Position numbers and translations under genes: made by a program. The notes under the pieces were generated by a model. It worked only from the letters and a program-made list of their open reading frames with translations, searched no databases and was not told the origin of the DNA. DNA of 64,000 nt from Albula goreensis (Eukaryota; Chordata; Actinopteri; Albuliformes; Albulidae): positions 1,426,001-1,490,000 of the forward strand of contig CM040764.1 in the NCBI GenBank assembly GCA_022829145.1, read 5' to 3'. Below are positions 49,838 to 64,000 of the stretch, piece after piece (within the stretch, counting starts at the first letter, position 1; every line of letters starts with the position of its first letter).

Positions 49838-52800
49838 TTGAGGATGAAGCCAGGGCTGGCAAAAGAAGAAAACACTTTGTCTATTTTTAACCAAACCCTT
49901 TTTTTTTTTCCACTGCAAAATTCCACATTAAATTCTGGACATATTGAATGTCCTGGCCACTGAAACAGCCCTAAATCCACATGAAACCACAACACTGGTG
50001 GAACAACTATTGTACCTAAAGACATACAGATAACACATATGTAGATATACAGATATTTTTGCACCAGTCCTAACACTGTCCACTAGAAGTTACGCTAGCC
50101 TCATACACTGGCCATATACATTGATGCCAAAATTGTCCTCTTGTCCTTGTTAAAAAAAAAAGTCAGTCCCCAAAAAAAACTAAAGCTCACTATTCATAAG
50201 AACCGAAATCTACGCCTCCCCCTCCCCACTCTGTGTGGTACCAACCATCAAAAGTGAGTCATTTTTTTTTCTTATTGATTTATTGAAGGGGAAACCTATT
50301 TGATGTTCCTGTTGTACAATATTAAATTACCCTTTGAATAATCTATGGGGAAAACTATAGTAACTTACTAACTTACTTACAGTAACGTTAGCGCCTGAGG
50401 TCATCAGTCTGCTGCAATATTAACAATGGTTGCCAAACTGGTTGCTATTACGACCAGGAGGTATCTCAGTGGAGCTGATGGTTCGAGCTGGTTCATACCA
50501 CTGACATCATTAGTAACAGTTTGTTAAAATGTTTCAGACTGGTTAGTGTTCATGAAAAGTTAGTTTGGTACTCTTTTACAAAATGTCAGTTTTGGTCTTA
50601 AGTCGTTATATCGCTGATGTTAATTCCCAATATCCTCTTCTCTTTCCAGGGTCCTCAGTCATCAAAGTGGCAGCTTAGAGTCCGGAACATTCTACATGCT
50701 GTCTGATGGACCATGATCAATGGTAGTTTCACTTTTATCCAAAACGAGCCTCAGAAATGAGGACAAACTGCCGGAACCCAAGAACATCAGTCACATGACC
50801 TGATCTGCGTATGTTCAGAGGTACAGAAAGTATGATGTTGGCATACAACATGTCTGGGGAGCAGAGGAAGAGAGAGAAGTAGACCATTAGGAGAGCTTAG
50901 AGGATGGGAGAGGAAGTCAACGATTTAAGACGACAGCTTCATAGTTTCTGCCTTTGTTTTTAGTTTTACAACCCAAATTTGTCCCTCACTTATATTTCCT
51001 TTGCAGATTCATTAGCTATGATGCTACATTATCTTACATTGAATGCTTGCTCGTATGTGTGTGGTACCCATCAAAATTTGTTCAGTAAAATTAATTCAGT
51101 ATAACAGATAAAGGTGATAGGTGTGCTAGTTCCAGGCCATAGTCACCTCTGCCAAGAAAACATATCTCAAAGGTTGTTTAAAATGTTTGAAATCGCTCAG
51201 AGAGGAAAATGTAGCACTCAAGGTGAAATCAGGAACACATCTGTCATAAACATAGCCTCCTGCAACAACGCAGCCAAGCTCATGGTCGCACCCTTGTGGA
51301 CAGAGTGAGTATCAGCGCCGGCATTTTCTTCACTTTAAAATTAGTGTTGCGTGGGGATGCTGGATGCGTAGGGTAGTCAGGTAGTGAAAGCAGGTAATAA
51401 TTAAACGTGTCAGTCTTTATAGTCCTTCAGCATGGCTGCTAGCTATTAAAATATAACCACACCCCTCCAAGTTATCTACCTCAGAGGTGGACCAAGGTTT
51501 TCCTAAAATAACTGGACACCAGCTAATGAATTTAATTTTAACAATAAATTTAACAATTAATAATAATTCTTTAATAATAATTAAAGAAGAAACCAACAAT
51601 ACCTTTCATTTGAGTATGCTTGATCAGTAAAACCCACTTATTAGAATAAAAAGAAAACATAATTTGTCAAATCAAACATTTATGTACATGCAGTACTCAA
51701 AGGACGTAGAAGAAGTATATGAAAAGACAATAATTATTTTACTCAAAACATAACAGTTATTCTCCTCAGACTTTCGTGATTTGAGGTTGTTATATATATA
51801 TGTTTATCTGGTTGCTGATGACAATGGCTAAGGCCTTACACGTTCCACTGTAAGCTTCTCTTGACCTCAAGCTTACTCGGAAATTTCTATTGCAACAAAT
51901 GGAAGGAGCTAAGAGGGTTTTTGAATGTTGTGAAGGTCAGTCCCAACGTACTGGACAATGTCTTATAACAAATTCCTCATCACAAGGGTCAAGCTTATTC
52001 TCGAGCCTCCAGGGCAGAAGAGCAAAAGAAACTTGATTTTAAGATACTTTCTCAAATTGCAGGCAAGCTAAATTTATAAAAACATGTATAATACATGTAT
52101 GATGTACATGTATGCACATCTTGCCAACAAACAATGTGAGAAATGATCTCACGATTGAGATAAAATCAATATATTTTTATAAAGGAGGTCCCTGGTTACC
52201 TAAAACGGCTTTGTGTTGCTTTCCCGTGCTTTGTGACGAGATGGCACACAGGCAGCAAGAGGTCATGGATGTGGGGTGGTTACCATGGAAAGTTGCTGGG
52301 GCAATAGATTTACGACGCAGGGAACCTGAGGTGATGTCAAAACCTTGCAAATGCAGGCGAAAATTCGAGGGTTTTTTTTTTTTTTTTTTTTTACAAACCT
52401 CATGTGTGTAAAATGACGTAAATTTTTTTCCATGGGGTTTTTATTGCCCTCCAGTGTCAATAAGCACATACGTCACCAGAAAATAGATTTGGTACTATAC
52501 TATTCCTTTAATGGTGCGAACAGGCAGTGTGGATTTAAAAGGTGTCCTTTGGCTTTCTCTAAGCACAGAACTGCCCAGATGCAGAGAAAGGGTAAATATG
52601 ACTTATTGCACCATATTTCTTTTCTCCACTGCTCAGAAGTGCTTAGAGCCTTTTTTCCCCCCCTTACACCAGGGGATACTTTGCTGCACCATGGTATACG
52701 AAATTGTTCAACACAAATAAATCAACATAATTACCTTACTGACTGTTAGGAAGTATCAAGACTTCTAGCAACGGCTTACAAGCCGATATGCTATCCCTGC

Positions 52801-53640
52801 ATTAAAAAGCTTGCCCCTTGCCCAACAAACGCTCCCGAGTGAGGTTTTTTCCTGCAAACACGATTAGTATATCGTGCTGTATATTGTTTTTAATGTAGGC
52901 CCAACTACCAAATGAACAGGGCCCTAAAGACCAACAGTGCAGCGGTACCCCAATGTTCTCATTGGATTCTCCCCCAATATGGTGGAGGTGGTTGGGGGGA
53001 GGGGTCATTTCCGAAACTACTCATCCTGGTAAGCAGAAATTGTGTTTACATTGAGTCATGATGACATTATGAAATTATGGTACAACCTGTTGAAAGTCTA
53101 AAGTCGTGTACAGTGAGGAGGTTAACATCTGATCCTGAAGTTCGCCGACTGCTGGTGGAACCTCGGTCATCTTCTCCGGTTGCAGATAGCGTTTGACACT
53201 GGCTTCAGCTGGAGTCCTGGAAGTCTGACGGCTCTACATTTCATATGAATCAAAAAATAATTCCGCACATCCTAAAGAATGAGCGCTCATGCATGTTCAT
53301 ACCTTTCTCTGTGAGAAAGAAAACCAGAGACCTTTTGTTGTATTTCATTTTCGCTGTGACTACTTTCATGCATTAAGAACAAAGTTCACGGAATTGTCAT
53401 GGTGTTAGGGGTGATTTGTTGATTCTGGTCCCCAGACAGGGTGGCTGATGTCTAACACATCCTGCCGTGTCACTTGTGTTTGCGAGCCAATGATATGGCA
53501 GCATAATGCCCGAGACTACACTTCAGACAAGTGGAAAACATTCACAACCAAAAATGTTTCGTACTAATGTTACCTCTTGTCTAAACATCTGATTTATATG
53601 CAGAAAGAACATCACCCAACAAGCAGTAAATAATCACAAC
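49838..53640. other. Intergenic between the minisatellite and uba52, no gene seen
   Basis: Poly(T) at 52371-52392. A pyrimidine tract plus CCAG at 50637-50650 mimics an acceptor but opens no coding exon. AT-rich stretch at 51530-51600. A CA-poor, T-rich stretch includes TATATATATA at 51791-51801. Confidence 0.45.
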
Positions 53641-53648
53641 TACCGATT

Positions 53649-53654
53649 TTTATT
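53649..53654 (-). terminator. uba52: uba52 polyadenylation signal
   Basis: AATAAA on the minus strand lies 53 bases beyond the stop codon, in an A-rich context (AAAATAAAAATC). A short 3' UTR is usual for this gene class. This is the only AATAAA close to the stop. Confidence 0.7.
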
Positions 53655-53707
53655 TTTATACAAATTTTCTGCAGGTATTCCCAGACAGGTCTGCCCAAAC
53701 AAGCATT

Positions 53708-56630
<2,923 letters not shown>

Positions 56631-56699
56631 CACATAGAGGTGGAAGTACGCTTATGCGTCACTTCCTCTATTCTTCTTCATTTGTTTTGATGTGGTAAT

Positions 56700-59600
56700 A
56701 CTACATAAAGTGTATTGTCGCCATCTGCTGGATCGAATGACCTACTTATTACAGACCTGACAAAAAAAGAAAATATTAATTGTTACAGGAGCTACAGTTA
56801 ACTGGGAGCTATGTTTAGGATGTCGTGTATGATTCCCACAACTATCATTTACACTATTCCTGTTTTAATTTTTATATTCAGTATTCTAATCTTTACTCTA
56901 TATATACTCTGTACATAGTATTGAAGAGGATTGACTAGAATTGCTCAAGACAGGATATGTCTTAATGAAGTTTACACACATATTTTTACACAGATGTTAA
57001 CTCAATTATTATTTTCATATGTTTCTCAACTGTTTGCATACACATCTTAACTAATTATTTCCTGAAATAATTTCTCACATGATATTGAAAACTTGAACAA
57101 CTTTATTTTCAGTCGAACGACACATTTAATGATTGATAATGTAACTAGATAATTACAAAAAAAGCTTCAAAAAATATTGATGAATTTTTACTGAATTCAT
57201 GAAACAGCATCAAAAACATAATTTGTAGGAAACAAAGGTATTTGTCACAAAATAAATCATACTCATACTTAAAACAACCTATACAATAAACGTACTTGTT
57301 CAAACAAAATACTGATAATCATCAGATGTGACAGGCAGTCAGCAGATATGTCCTCGAAGAGGGTTGCTTAGCAACTGAGGTGCCCACACAGCGAGCCCAA
57401 CCTGGCTTTCAGAGATTTCTCCTCAGACTATACCCTTCAGAGATACTTTAACTAAGATGCTGCCGGTAAAATCTGAAAACACTAACAAAAGTGTCAGTAC
57501 ATTGCTAGAAATTTACTTGGGTCTAAAGGGCAAAGGTCCTTAACGTATTTGCTACGTTGTACATTAACACTGTCAAGCACGGTGAAACGGTACAAAGAAA
57601 CGAACAGCTACAGTGTGTCACTGCGGTGGGGTAGGGTTAGCTGTGCAACATACACACCTCAATTTACACAGAAATAATATGGGCTTTATATATTTACTAT
57701 ATATAATAGTATGGCTTTATGCCCTCCATGAATGCTGTATTTCGTTTCCTCCACTCCGTTCTTGAAGGGCCCAGTCCAGCCAAACTTCCCTCTGATTTTA
57801 CCACAAGAAATACTCATAAAACAAAATCAGATAGCGGCAGTGCATGACTGCTTCTCTCTAAGCTTGAAAAATAGTGGCTCTTCATCTGTTCCATAACTTG
57901 ATAGCTGGGATGACCGCATAGCGAAATAATGTCTGTAATGGTGCAAGAACATATGTCACAACACATTGCAATTAATTTTGGAGGAAATAAGAAAATTGAC
58001 TATAATGGGCAAATTACTCATACTTTCACTGACATGTCAATTCACTGACTTTGATCGTTTTGCAACTACACTCCAAAACTACACTCCGGAGTGCAATTTG
58101 CAGCTAAAATCACCTCAACATGAGTTAAATGCGCCTGTTATCGTACATTTAGACACTAGGTGGCACTGTTGTAAACCAGTCCGAGGATGTCGTGACCTCA
58201 AGTTTTTCTTCTCACCTTTGTGTCCAAAACCTACTGACCTGCATGACCAAATACTTCTTTCATTAAACTGCTTGAGGTCATATATAGGCCAAAGGCACAA
58301 AATTATATATTCATAAGCATAATTCTTGTAAACGGCACGTAGTACCAGCCACCAAAAAACCAATTAGTTGCCCTAGTATGCAAACCTACTTCCTCGCACT
58401 CAGTAACTACGATCAGCTATTCAGCTTTGTATTCCTCATACTCTGAGTTCAGCTAGATCACACTTTAAGGGGGCAGAAATTCAATTTTGGTTAAAGTGTT
58501 TTTTGTGCACCTTTGTGAAATGTCAATTGTGTGACAGCCTATTTGTGGCGCAATAGGCAATAAAACTTAACTATACTGAGAACTATATTAACTAATTTAT
58601 TAAATATAGTTATTATACATATATATATATTTATTAAATATAGTTATACATATAAATATAAATTAAATAAATATTAACTATATTTAAAAAGGTTTGAATG
58701 TAGGCACTATAGGAAGACTAGCATTGGTAGTGAAATAGTGTAAAAGGACACGATCCTAACGTAACCCCATCGTGTTACTTCACGTCAGCTCTCTATAGAT
58801 GTATATTTCTCAGAAATCGTTGATGAAAAATTTCACGCGCATCATTCTCACAGAATTGTGGGTATGTTGTCCCTCTGACACATGTACACGGATGGGGTAC
58901 CTCCTGCAGGTAAACGGGGCCCTGTGTGGGGAATGTGCCACTTCGCTCACAACCCTTTATGACACGGTGGAATCTGCCAGGCATATGTGCGGTTTATCTG
59001 GGCCACGGTCAAGCATATGAGCTTGACTGTGTCGAACGGCTCCTCCCGTTCGCCTCACAACCTCCTCCGTGCCGCCTCTGGAGAGCCGACCTCAACAGCC
59101 CAGTCGCAGAAACGTGTGAGGTTCGCCTCTCTCTCTCTCGTTCCCTCTCCCTATCTCTCTTTCTCCCTCTCTTTAGCCCTCTCTCTCTCCTCTTTTCCTG
59201 CAGAGTCAGCGCGGCCTCTGGTCAGGGCAATGAAGGGAACGTGAGAACGAGGACACGTTCAGACGCCAGAGAGCTAGTCGCCTTTTGTTTTATGTGGTTC
59301 AGCAAACTCACACCTTACCTCACCGTAGGCCGTCTGAATCAATTTTCATCTCAAGGCCACACGAAAGGTCAACCCCGTGCAATTCTGAGAGGAGCACCAC
59401 CCTCCGTAAAAAAGGTTAATGTTTGACATCTTTACCCATCACCCACGACAAGCTGTGATGTGGGAGCGTTATAAAACAGTAAATGGACGCATGTCTTATA
59501 TCATCGTAAAATGTGCCCACATACAGTACTGTGAAAATGGCACGCCCTTTCTGGTTTTCTGAGCTTTCACAAATTTTTCGCGCAATGTTATTTCAGGCCT

Positions 59601-59929
59601 GCTCCAGCCTAACCCTACTGTCTGATTTCACATGAAAAAAATACTCATAAAATGGAATCCAAGAGTGATGACACAGCATGCCACTGACTCGTCACAAAAG
59701 TAATGTCCTTTCATTTACGAAACGTCTTTGCATCTCTTCAGATAAAGACAGCTGCTTTACTGGAAATGCAAAATCCTGTCATGGCAAGTGGGGAATCATT
59801 TTAGAATAAAATCAGACAATTAATTTTGATGGTATATTTACTCATTCTTTCTCTGACATGAGATATATATAATTAAAAATGGTGGGATGAATCAAGTGGG
59901 CATTAAAATAAAGTTTTGAAAGCTTCAAT
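56700..59929. other. Intergenic between uba52 and the alpha-arrestin gene, no gene seen
   Basis: Contains the RFX-type site at 57363-57375, an AT-rich block at 58600-58680 with TTTATTAAATATAGTTAT repeated, and a (CT)n-rich block at 59128-59195. The 166-residue frame at 58926-59426 runs through the CT repeat and has no recognised domain. Confidence 0.45.
57363..57375. promoter_or_regulatory. Perfect palindromic X-box (RFX site)
   Basis: GTTGCTTAGCAAC fits the RFX consensus GTTRCY-N-RGYAAC exactly, with both half-sites intact. RFX factors drive ciliary and MHC class II promoters. Here it lies 0.73 kb upstream of the uba52 start. The target gene, if any, is unknown. Confidence 0.5.
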
Positions 59930-59975
59930 TCCCTAGTAGTCTTCTTCTTAGACTCAATAACTGTCAACTTTAAAG

Positions 59976-60756
59976 CTAATGATCGCAAACCAAGTGCTTC
60001 CTGTAGTTGTATATCAGTCCCTCATTGTGCCATGGAAGAATTCTGGTCCTCTCCCCCATCCAGAACTCCATGAGTTTTTCGGGTGTTGAGCTTTTCAGTG
60101 CTAGTTTATGATTCTGCCATAACATCTTAATGGGGTTTGATCTGGGCAAGGTCTTGGCCAGGGGTGTCAAACTCCAGTCCTGGAGGATCATGGTATTTGT
60201 AGTTCTTTGTTGAACTACAAATTCAACAAAGAATTTAGGCCTTGGAAACCAGGTGTGTGGATTCTTTGGCCAATCAGTGCTGTAAATGAATCAATTAATT
60301 GCTGGAACACACCGAGAACAGACACTGTGGCTTTCCTGGGCCCGAGTTTGACACCAGTAGCCCAATACAAAGCTGCACATTTCTTGTTCTTTGAACATCG
60401 TGATGCTGAGCTGCCTGTGTTTTTCAGATTTTCGTCTCGATGCACGACCCAACTCACAGAGGGACTGTCTGATGTTCTCCTGTACGATTCTCTGCTACAG
60501 TGGAGGATTCATGGTATCTTCAATAATCGAAAGTCATCCTGGTCCTAATACAACAAAGAATTCCTTATGACACCACCAGTCTACATGCTTAGTAGTCACT
60601 GTGGTGTGTCTTGTTTTCATCAGACAAAAGGTGTTGGTTGATCCCAAGAGCCTCGGAAATCGCCGTGTAACCCTTTCTGGTAGGAACCAATGCCTTACTT
60701 GAAAAGTAAATTTCTGTTTTTTTTAATTGTTCAGAAATTTCTTTTGATAAAGACAT
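59976..60756 (-). pseudogene. Tc1 transposase pseudogene with catalytic Glu changed to Lys
   Basis: The C-terminal piece reads SNPIKMLWQNHKLAL where active Tc1 transposases have NPIE-xx-W, so the third DDE residue is lost (GAA/GAG to AAG). It continues GLIYNYRKHL, the usual end. The central part has stops and frameshifts, the region with the second Asp is unreadable, and an approximately 200-bp insertion (60159-60358) separates the halves. Not functional. Confidence 0.82.
60159..60358. mobile_element. MITE-like insertion inside the Tc1 copy
   Basis: Starts CAGGGGTGTCAAACTCCAGT and ends CCCGAGTTTGACACC, an inverted terminal repeat (GGTGTCAAACTC against GAGTTTGACACC) known from an abundant fish element. 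It interrupts a Tc1 reading frame, so it is the younger insertion. A clear target-site duplication was not found. Inside, two mutually exclusive hairpins overlap: 60196-60205 with 60212-60221 (10 bp), and 60203-60214 with 60222-60233 (12 bp). Confidence 0.65.
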
Positions 60757-60935
60757 GATGTACCCCTGGATGCTATGCGCTAACTTTACTCCGTTGGTAG
60801 ATTCCAGAGTTAATGAGATTTATACATGACAGGGCTGGCCAATAACACGCCTCATTATTTACTAAACTATTCAAACAGTTTACTCTAAACAGGTTGAGTT
60901 AACCAGGGGGCAATAACCTTTTCACACCTGAAGAC

Positions 60936-63606
60936 TGGATGTTTGAATACCCTGTACTGTAAGAAAATGAAAGAAAAACTATACTGGTGTATTTTTTTTC
61001 TTTCAAAATAAAACATCCACAAAAAGAGCTGACCAAATTCATCTTGAGAAAGATATGCAAGAAAATGAGAATCGACTCATTTTGGTTTTATACATGATGT
61101 TCAGAATATTTCTATCAGCATGTTGATCTTTTTTGACAAAATAAGTTCATTCATTTTGGTTTTTTAGTCTGGTCCACTAAAACCACAGGGAATCAGGAAT
61201 ACATTTTTAAATCATTTGATGTTTTATAAATGCTTAAACGTATACAACGCTTAAAGGCTTAAGAAAAAAACATGAGTTCGTCAATTAAGAAATGTACCAG
61301 CTTGTTTAGATTCTGGGATTGCAGTTGTGGTTGAAACAAAAACCAGAATACACATGTACGACGTTGGGACCCACTGGTATTGAGCATTTAGTTCTATAAC
61401 ATTCACATACAGTACAATGGAGCGAAATTGTTCTCCACTAGTTTCGTCAGGGGACGACAAAGAGCCCATTTCGAAAACACTTTCTCTGCCTCAAACTGTC
61501 CAGACCACTCCCACCTGTTGCTAGCCAGCAGCGACTCTCTATTCCAGCAACAGGAAAAGAAAAGGCAAAAGGGAAAGAGGAAATCTAAAAATAAGAATGA
61601 TAAAAAGATAAAGCTAAGGTCTATCTTTTTTTTAAAATTTTGTTCTTCTAAACTGGTATTCTAAAATAAAAATAAACAACGTAAAACGATTTGTAATTGA
61701 TTTTCCGGAAATGTATCTGAAAACGAAAATGTTTTAGAATTACACGATCCATTTTTTGTTTTTAAATTTGGTTTTATTTGGTTTACTGATCGATGGACTT
61801 GAAACAAGGAAATAATTCAGTGCGCCACCTGCTATGTTGGAGCAGGTAAAGACTACGAGTCTAACTTGCATTCTTAACCCAGTTCCATACATAAACAGCA
61901 AAAGTTGACTTATGGACCCAGTGTCCCACTAACATAAATAATATTTCTGCCTAACAAGTAAAGCTTTAAAACGAAGACCCCACCCACCTACACACACACA
62001 ACATATTATTTTTATTTTTTTCCACATTTATCATTATCTGCATGATTTACATTTTTAAAAGTATTGATGTAAGACAAGAAATGTGTTCTTTTCGCAAAAC
62101 ATCTTTGCTTACCGTGACAAGAATAAATATTATTCCCGCGGTACAAATATTTGTAAGGTACATGTATACATCCCCTAGTAAGCAGATGTAAGCAACCAGA
62201 ACCGATTCTTTCAAGACAGAAAACTGTGGCCTCGAAGTGGGTATTCAATTTTTAAATTAAGCCTTATTTATTGTTCAAATTTTACAAAATAGGAAAAAAT
62301 AATTTCCCCCAGTGTATCCAAAGCATCCGTCTTTTAAGAAAACATTTTCACCGTTTATTTTACGTAGTAAGAATAAAAACACTTGACCAACATACACCGA
62401 GCGTAGGCCTACAGGGTTTCCATCAGGTAACTGAGTGAAAAATAGATTACACACCTATATTTTACACCTATGCCATTTTTTATACGTCAATACATAGGAG
62501 TATAACATTTTCCTCTAAATACGCATGCACTTTCCCTGACAATTACCTGTTTCTTGTTGCTATGCCTGCAACATTATCGTGAAAAGAAGATTTTTCGCCA
62601 ATGAATTAAGTTAAACACTGTATTAACTGTCCTTTGTATGATCAAAAACTGGTGCATAAATACAAACGGCAATGATAAAATGTCAACGAACGGAAACTCC
62701 GCTTCAAGACATCAATGGAAGTATTTGGATATCTCTGTTGCCAAATCATAATATTCTTAATATTCAGTGTAAGTATATGAAGATATTGAACTTTTTCATG
62801 CTGCTGCACTGCTCTGTTTTGATTGGTAAAGAGGCAGTCCTCCCACGTGTATGGGGGAAGGCACAGTGCGTTAGAGTCCCTTATAAACATTAACGCTGTC
62901 AGGCGAAACTAGGAGAACAGTCTCAGGGAACACGCACACACATTGGGAGCCTAGCGGAACCTTCTAGGTACATTTCCTCGCATAAACATTGGAAAACAAC
63001 GGTTTGATTTTCGGTAAACGAGCGTAAAATAACATACTGTATAGATAATTACGATAAACTAACAAACAAGCTTGGGAAATAGCACGTTAGCTTGACGGCA
63101 AAGCAACATCGTTCAAATAACTTTGAAACCAATGTTCTTTAAATGGCTGGAAGCGTAAAAATATTTTTGTCATAGCAAATAACAATTGTCAACCTTCTCG
63201 CGGATACACAGAATATCTCGTAATTTGGTTTGTTGGCAGAGATATTATCTCAATTATTTAAATTAACAAAACTGTGAAATTAACGAATATAATTCACGTA
63301 GTCTTATCTATAGGGCTATGTATTGACGGAATCTTCCACTTTAGTTTCTTTACTTTTCAGTAATATACTTATTAGAAGGTTATATACTTTTCCTTGCCGA
63401 CTTTTAGATTACGATTAGGCTACTGATACCACACCATTTAGTTTTCACAATGTCTAAATCAAGTTGAAAGCGGAAGTTTATTTTATTTCTTTTAGTTTTC
63501 AGTGTATTTTCATTTTTTTAATCTATTTCCGTATAAATTCCATGTGCATATCTCTAACCTCGTTTCAGAGAATTATAGGCTATGCCTTTCTTTTTTTCTC
63601 GAGGAA
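60936..63606. other. Intergenic upstream of the alpha-arrestin exon
   Basis: AT-rich with no other exon recognised. It should hold the alpha-arrestin promoter and any 5' noncoding exon. Alternative acceptor-like sites are GTTTCAG at 63562-63568 and TTTTTTCTCGAG ending at 63603. No TATA box or CpG cluster can be assigned with confidence. Confidence 0.45.
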
Positions 63607-63865
63607 ATGTCTCTGAAATGCATAAGAAGTTTTGAGCTGGAGCTGGATCGCTCGGATGGCGCAGTGTACAGCGGCGGGGAGGTGCTGTCCGGGCAGGTGG
63701 TGTTGGACCTAAACCGAGAAATCAAGGTGCGGTCGATGAAGGTCCAAAGCCGAGGGGTCGCAACGGCGCACTGGCTGGAGAACCGCAGCGTGGGCATGAA
63801 CACTGCCTGCAGCGACTACACGTCCAAAGAGACCTATTTCAGAAAACGACAGCATCTTATCCGAG
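63607..63865 (+). CDS. Alpha-arrestin (ARRDC2/3/4-like), first coding exon; gene continues past the window
   Basis: The exon encodes 86 residues plus one base and ends at CCGAG|GTCAGT, a good donor. The peptide begins MSLKCIRSFELELDRSDG and continues YSGGEVLSGQVVLDL, then IKVRSMKVQSRGVATAHWLENRS. This is the N-terminal arrestin strand pattern of vertebrate ARRDC2/3/4 and TXNIP: an (I/V)(K/R)SF start, Y-S-G-G/S-G, V-(S/A)-G-x-V, (R/K)V(K/R)(S/A)(L/M)(K/R), RG, W-x-E-x-R. These proteins are adaptors that bring NEDD4-family ubiquitin ligases to membrane receptors through C-terminal PPxY motifs, which lie outside the window. The ATG has A at -3. An upstream in-frame ATG at 63502 adds a non-arrestin leader and looks like untranslated sequence. 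The pyrimidine tract and AG at 63585-63603 could instead be an acceptor for an upstream noncoding exon. The exon is CpG-rich compared with its flanks. Human ARRDC2 and UBA52 both lie on 19p13.11, which favours ARRDC2, but one exon does not settle the paralogue. Confidence 0.85.
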
Positions 63866-64000
63866 GTCAGTGTTAAACACAGCTACCGCCAACACCCCAA
63901 CCACCAGAAAAAGACAAATATTTCACCGAAGTTCATTGTAGCCTACACAGTGTGCTGACCAACACACTACACATGTAGCAGCAGACATATTGTACGGAGA
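63866..64000 (+). other. Start of intron 1 of the alpha-arrestin gene
   Basis: GTCAGT donor followed by sequence with no open arrestin-like continuation. The intron runs off the window. Confidence 0.7.

Larger units (their letters stand above)
59930..60935 (-). mobile_element. Second decayed Tc1-type transposon, interrupted by a smaller insertion
   Basis: The minus strand reads a transposase N-terminus at about 60756 (MSLSKEISEQLKK, GYTAISEALGI: the first helix-turn-helix), a middle part (60420-60510) matching Tc1 DNA of the CATGAATCCTCCACTGTAGC type, and a C-terminal end at 59976-60145. The right end GGGGGCAATAACCTTTTCAC at 60905-60924 matches a fish Tc1 terminal repeat (GGGGGCAATTACTTTTTCAC). 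The left terminal repeat is not evident. Confidence 0.8.

Noticed and set aside
49030..49890. 286-residue plus-strand open frame, the longest in the window
   Set aside because: It lies almost wholly in the C-rich minisatellite and translates as a repeated QPQH/APTLSTT pattern. No stop codon exists in the repeat unit, which explains its length.
50630..50660. Acceptor-like TCTTTCCAG before GGTCCTCAG
   Set aside because: No open frame continues from it and no partner donor is recognised. A noncoding exon cannot be excluded but is unsupported.
58926..59426. 166-residue plus-strand frame
   Set aside because: Runs through a (CT)n tract giving a SLSLSL segment, with no domain on either side.
63502..63606. 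Upstream in-frame ATG extending the alpha-arrestin exon by 35 residues
   Set aside because: The extension (MYFHFFNLFPYKF) has no arrestin similarity. Family members start a few residues before the (I/V)(K/R)SF motif, as the ATG at 63607 does.

Overview
The window looks like a piece of a ray-finned fish genome, probably teleost. The evidence is intron-containing vertebrate genes (a ubiquitin/RPL40 fusion gene and an alpha-arrestin first exon), decayed Tc1-type transposons, 5S-rRNA-derived and tRNA-derived SINEs with fish-type tails, and abundant minisatellites. The species cannot be named from the sequence alone.

Layout. Positions 1-53.6 kb hold no exon I can defend. This is a long AT-leaning intergenic region with seven minisatellite arrays (836-1470, 10561-11060, 12276-13255, 14198-15022, 18120-18408, 19125-19366, 49061-49837), six of them in the first 20 kb. 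It also holds a decayed Tc1 copy (19.64-20.82 kb), two 5S-derived SINE copies (9.69 and 34.0 kb), a tRNA-derived SINE (42.9 kb), the end of a Tigger/pogo-type element resembling mammalian MER2 (44.5 kb), and simple repeats. Several stretches are rich in homeodomain-type TAATTA/GGATTA sites (5.0-5.9, 8.6-8.8, 13.7-13.9, 16.0-16.1, 17.76-18.03, 28.6-29.5, 30.7, 32.6-33.0 kb) and read like conserved regulatory elements. Conservation cannot be tested here.

From 53.65 to 56.63 kb on the minus strand lies a complete uba52 gene: four coding exons plus a short 5' noncoding exon. It encodes 76-residue ubiquitin fused to the 52-residue ribosomal protein eL40, and it has a TOP-type transcription start. 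A second, heavily decayed Tc1 copy with a smaller inverted-repeat insertion sits at 59.9-60.9 kb. At 63.6 kb on the plus strand the first coding exon of an alpha-arrestin (ARRDC2/3/4-like) gene begins and runs out of the window. The two genes are divergent, with about 7 kb between their 5' ends.

I found no operon-like or defence-like system and nothing that amounts to a new biological system. The more unusual observations are the minisatellite density, a seven-unit higher-order repeat, minisatellite hairpins with perfect 19-bp arms, two near-perfect hairpins (9.4 and 33.95 kb), a bicoid-class homeodomain plus SOX site cluster at 17.94 kb, and a perfect RFX X-box at 57.36 kb.
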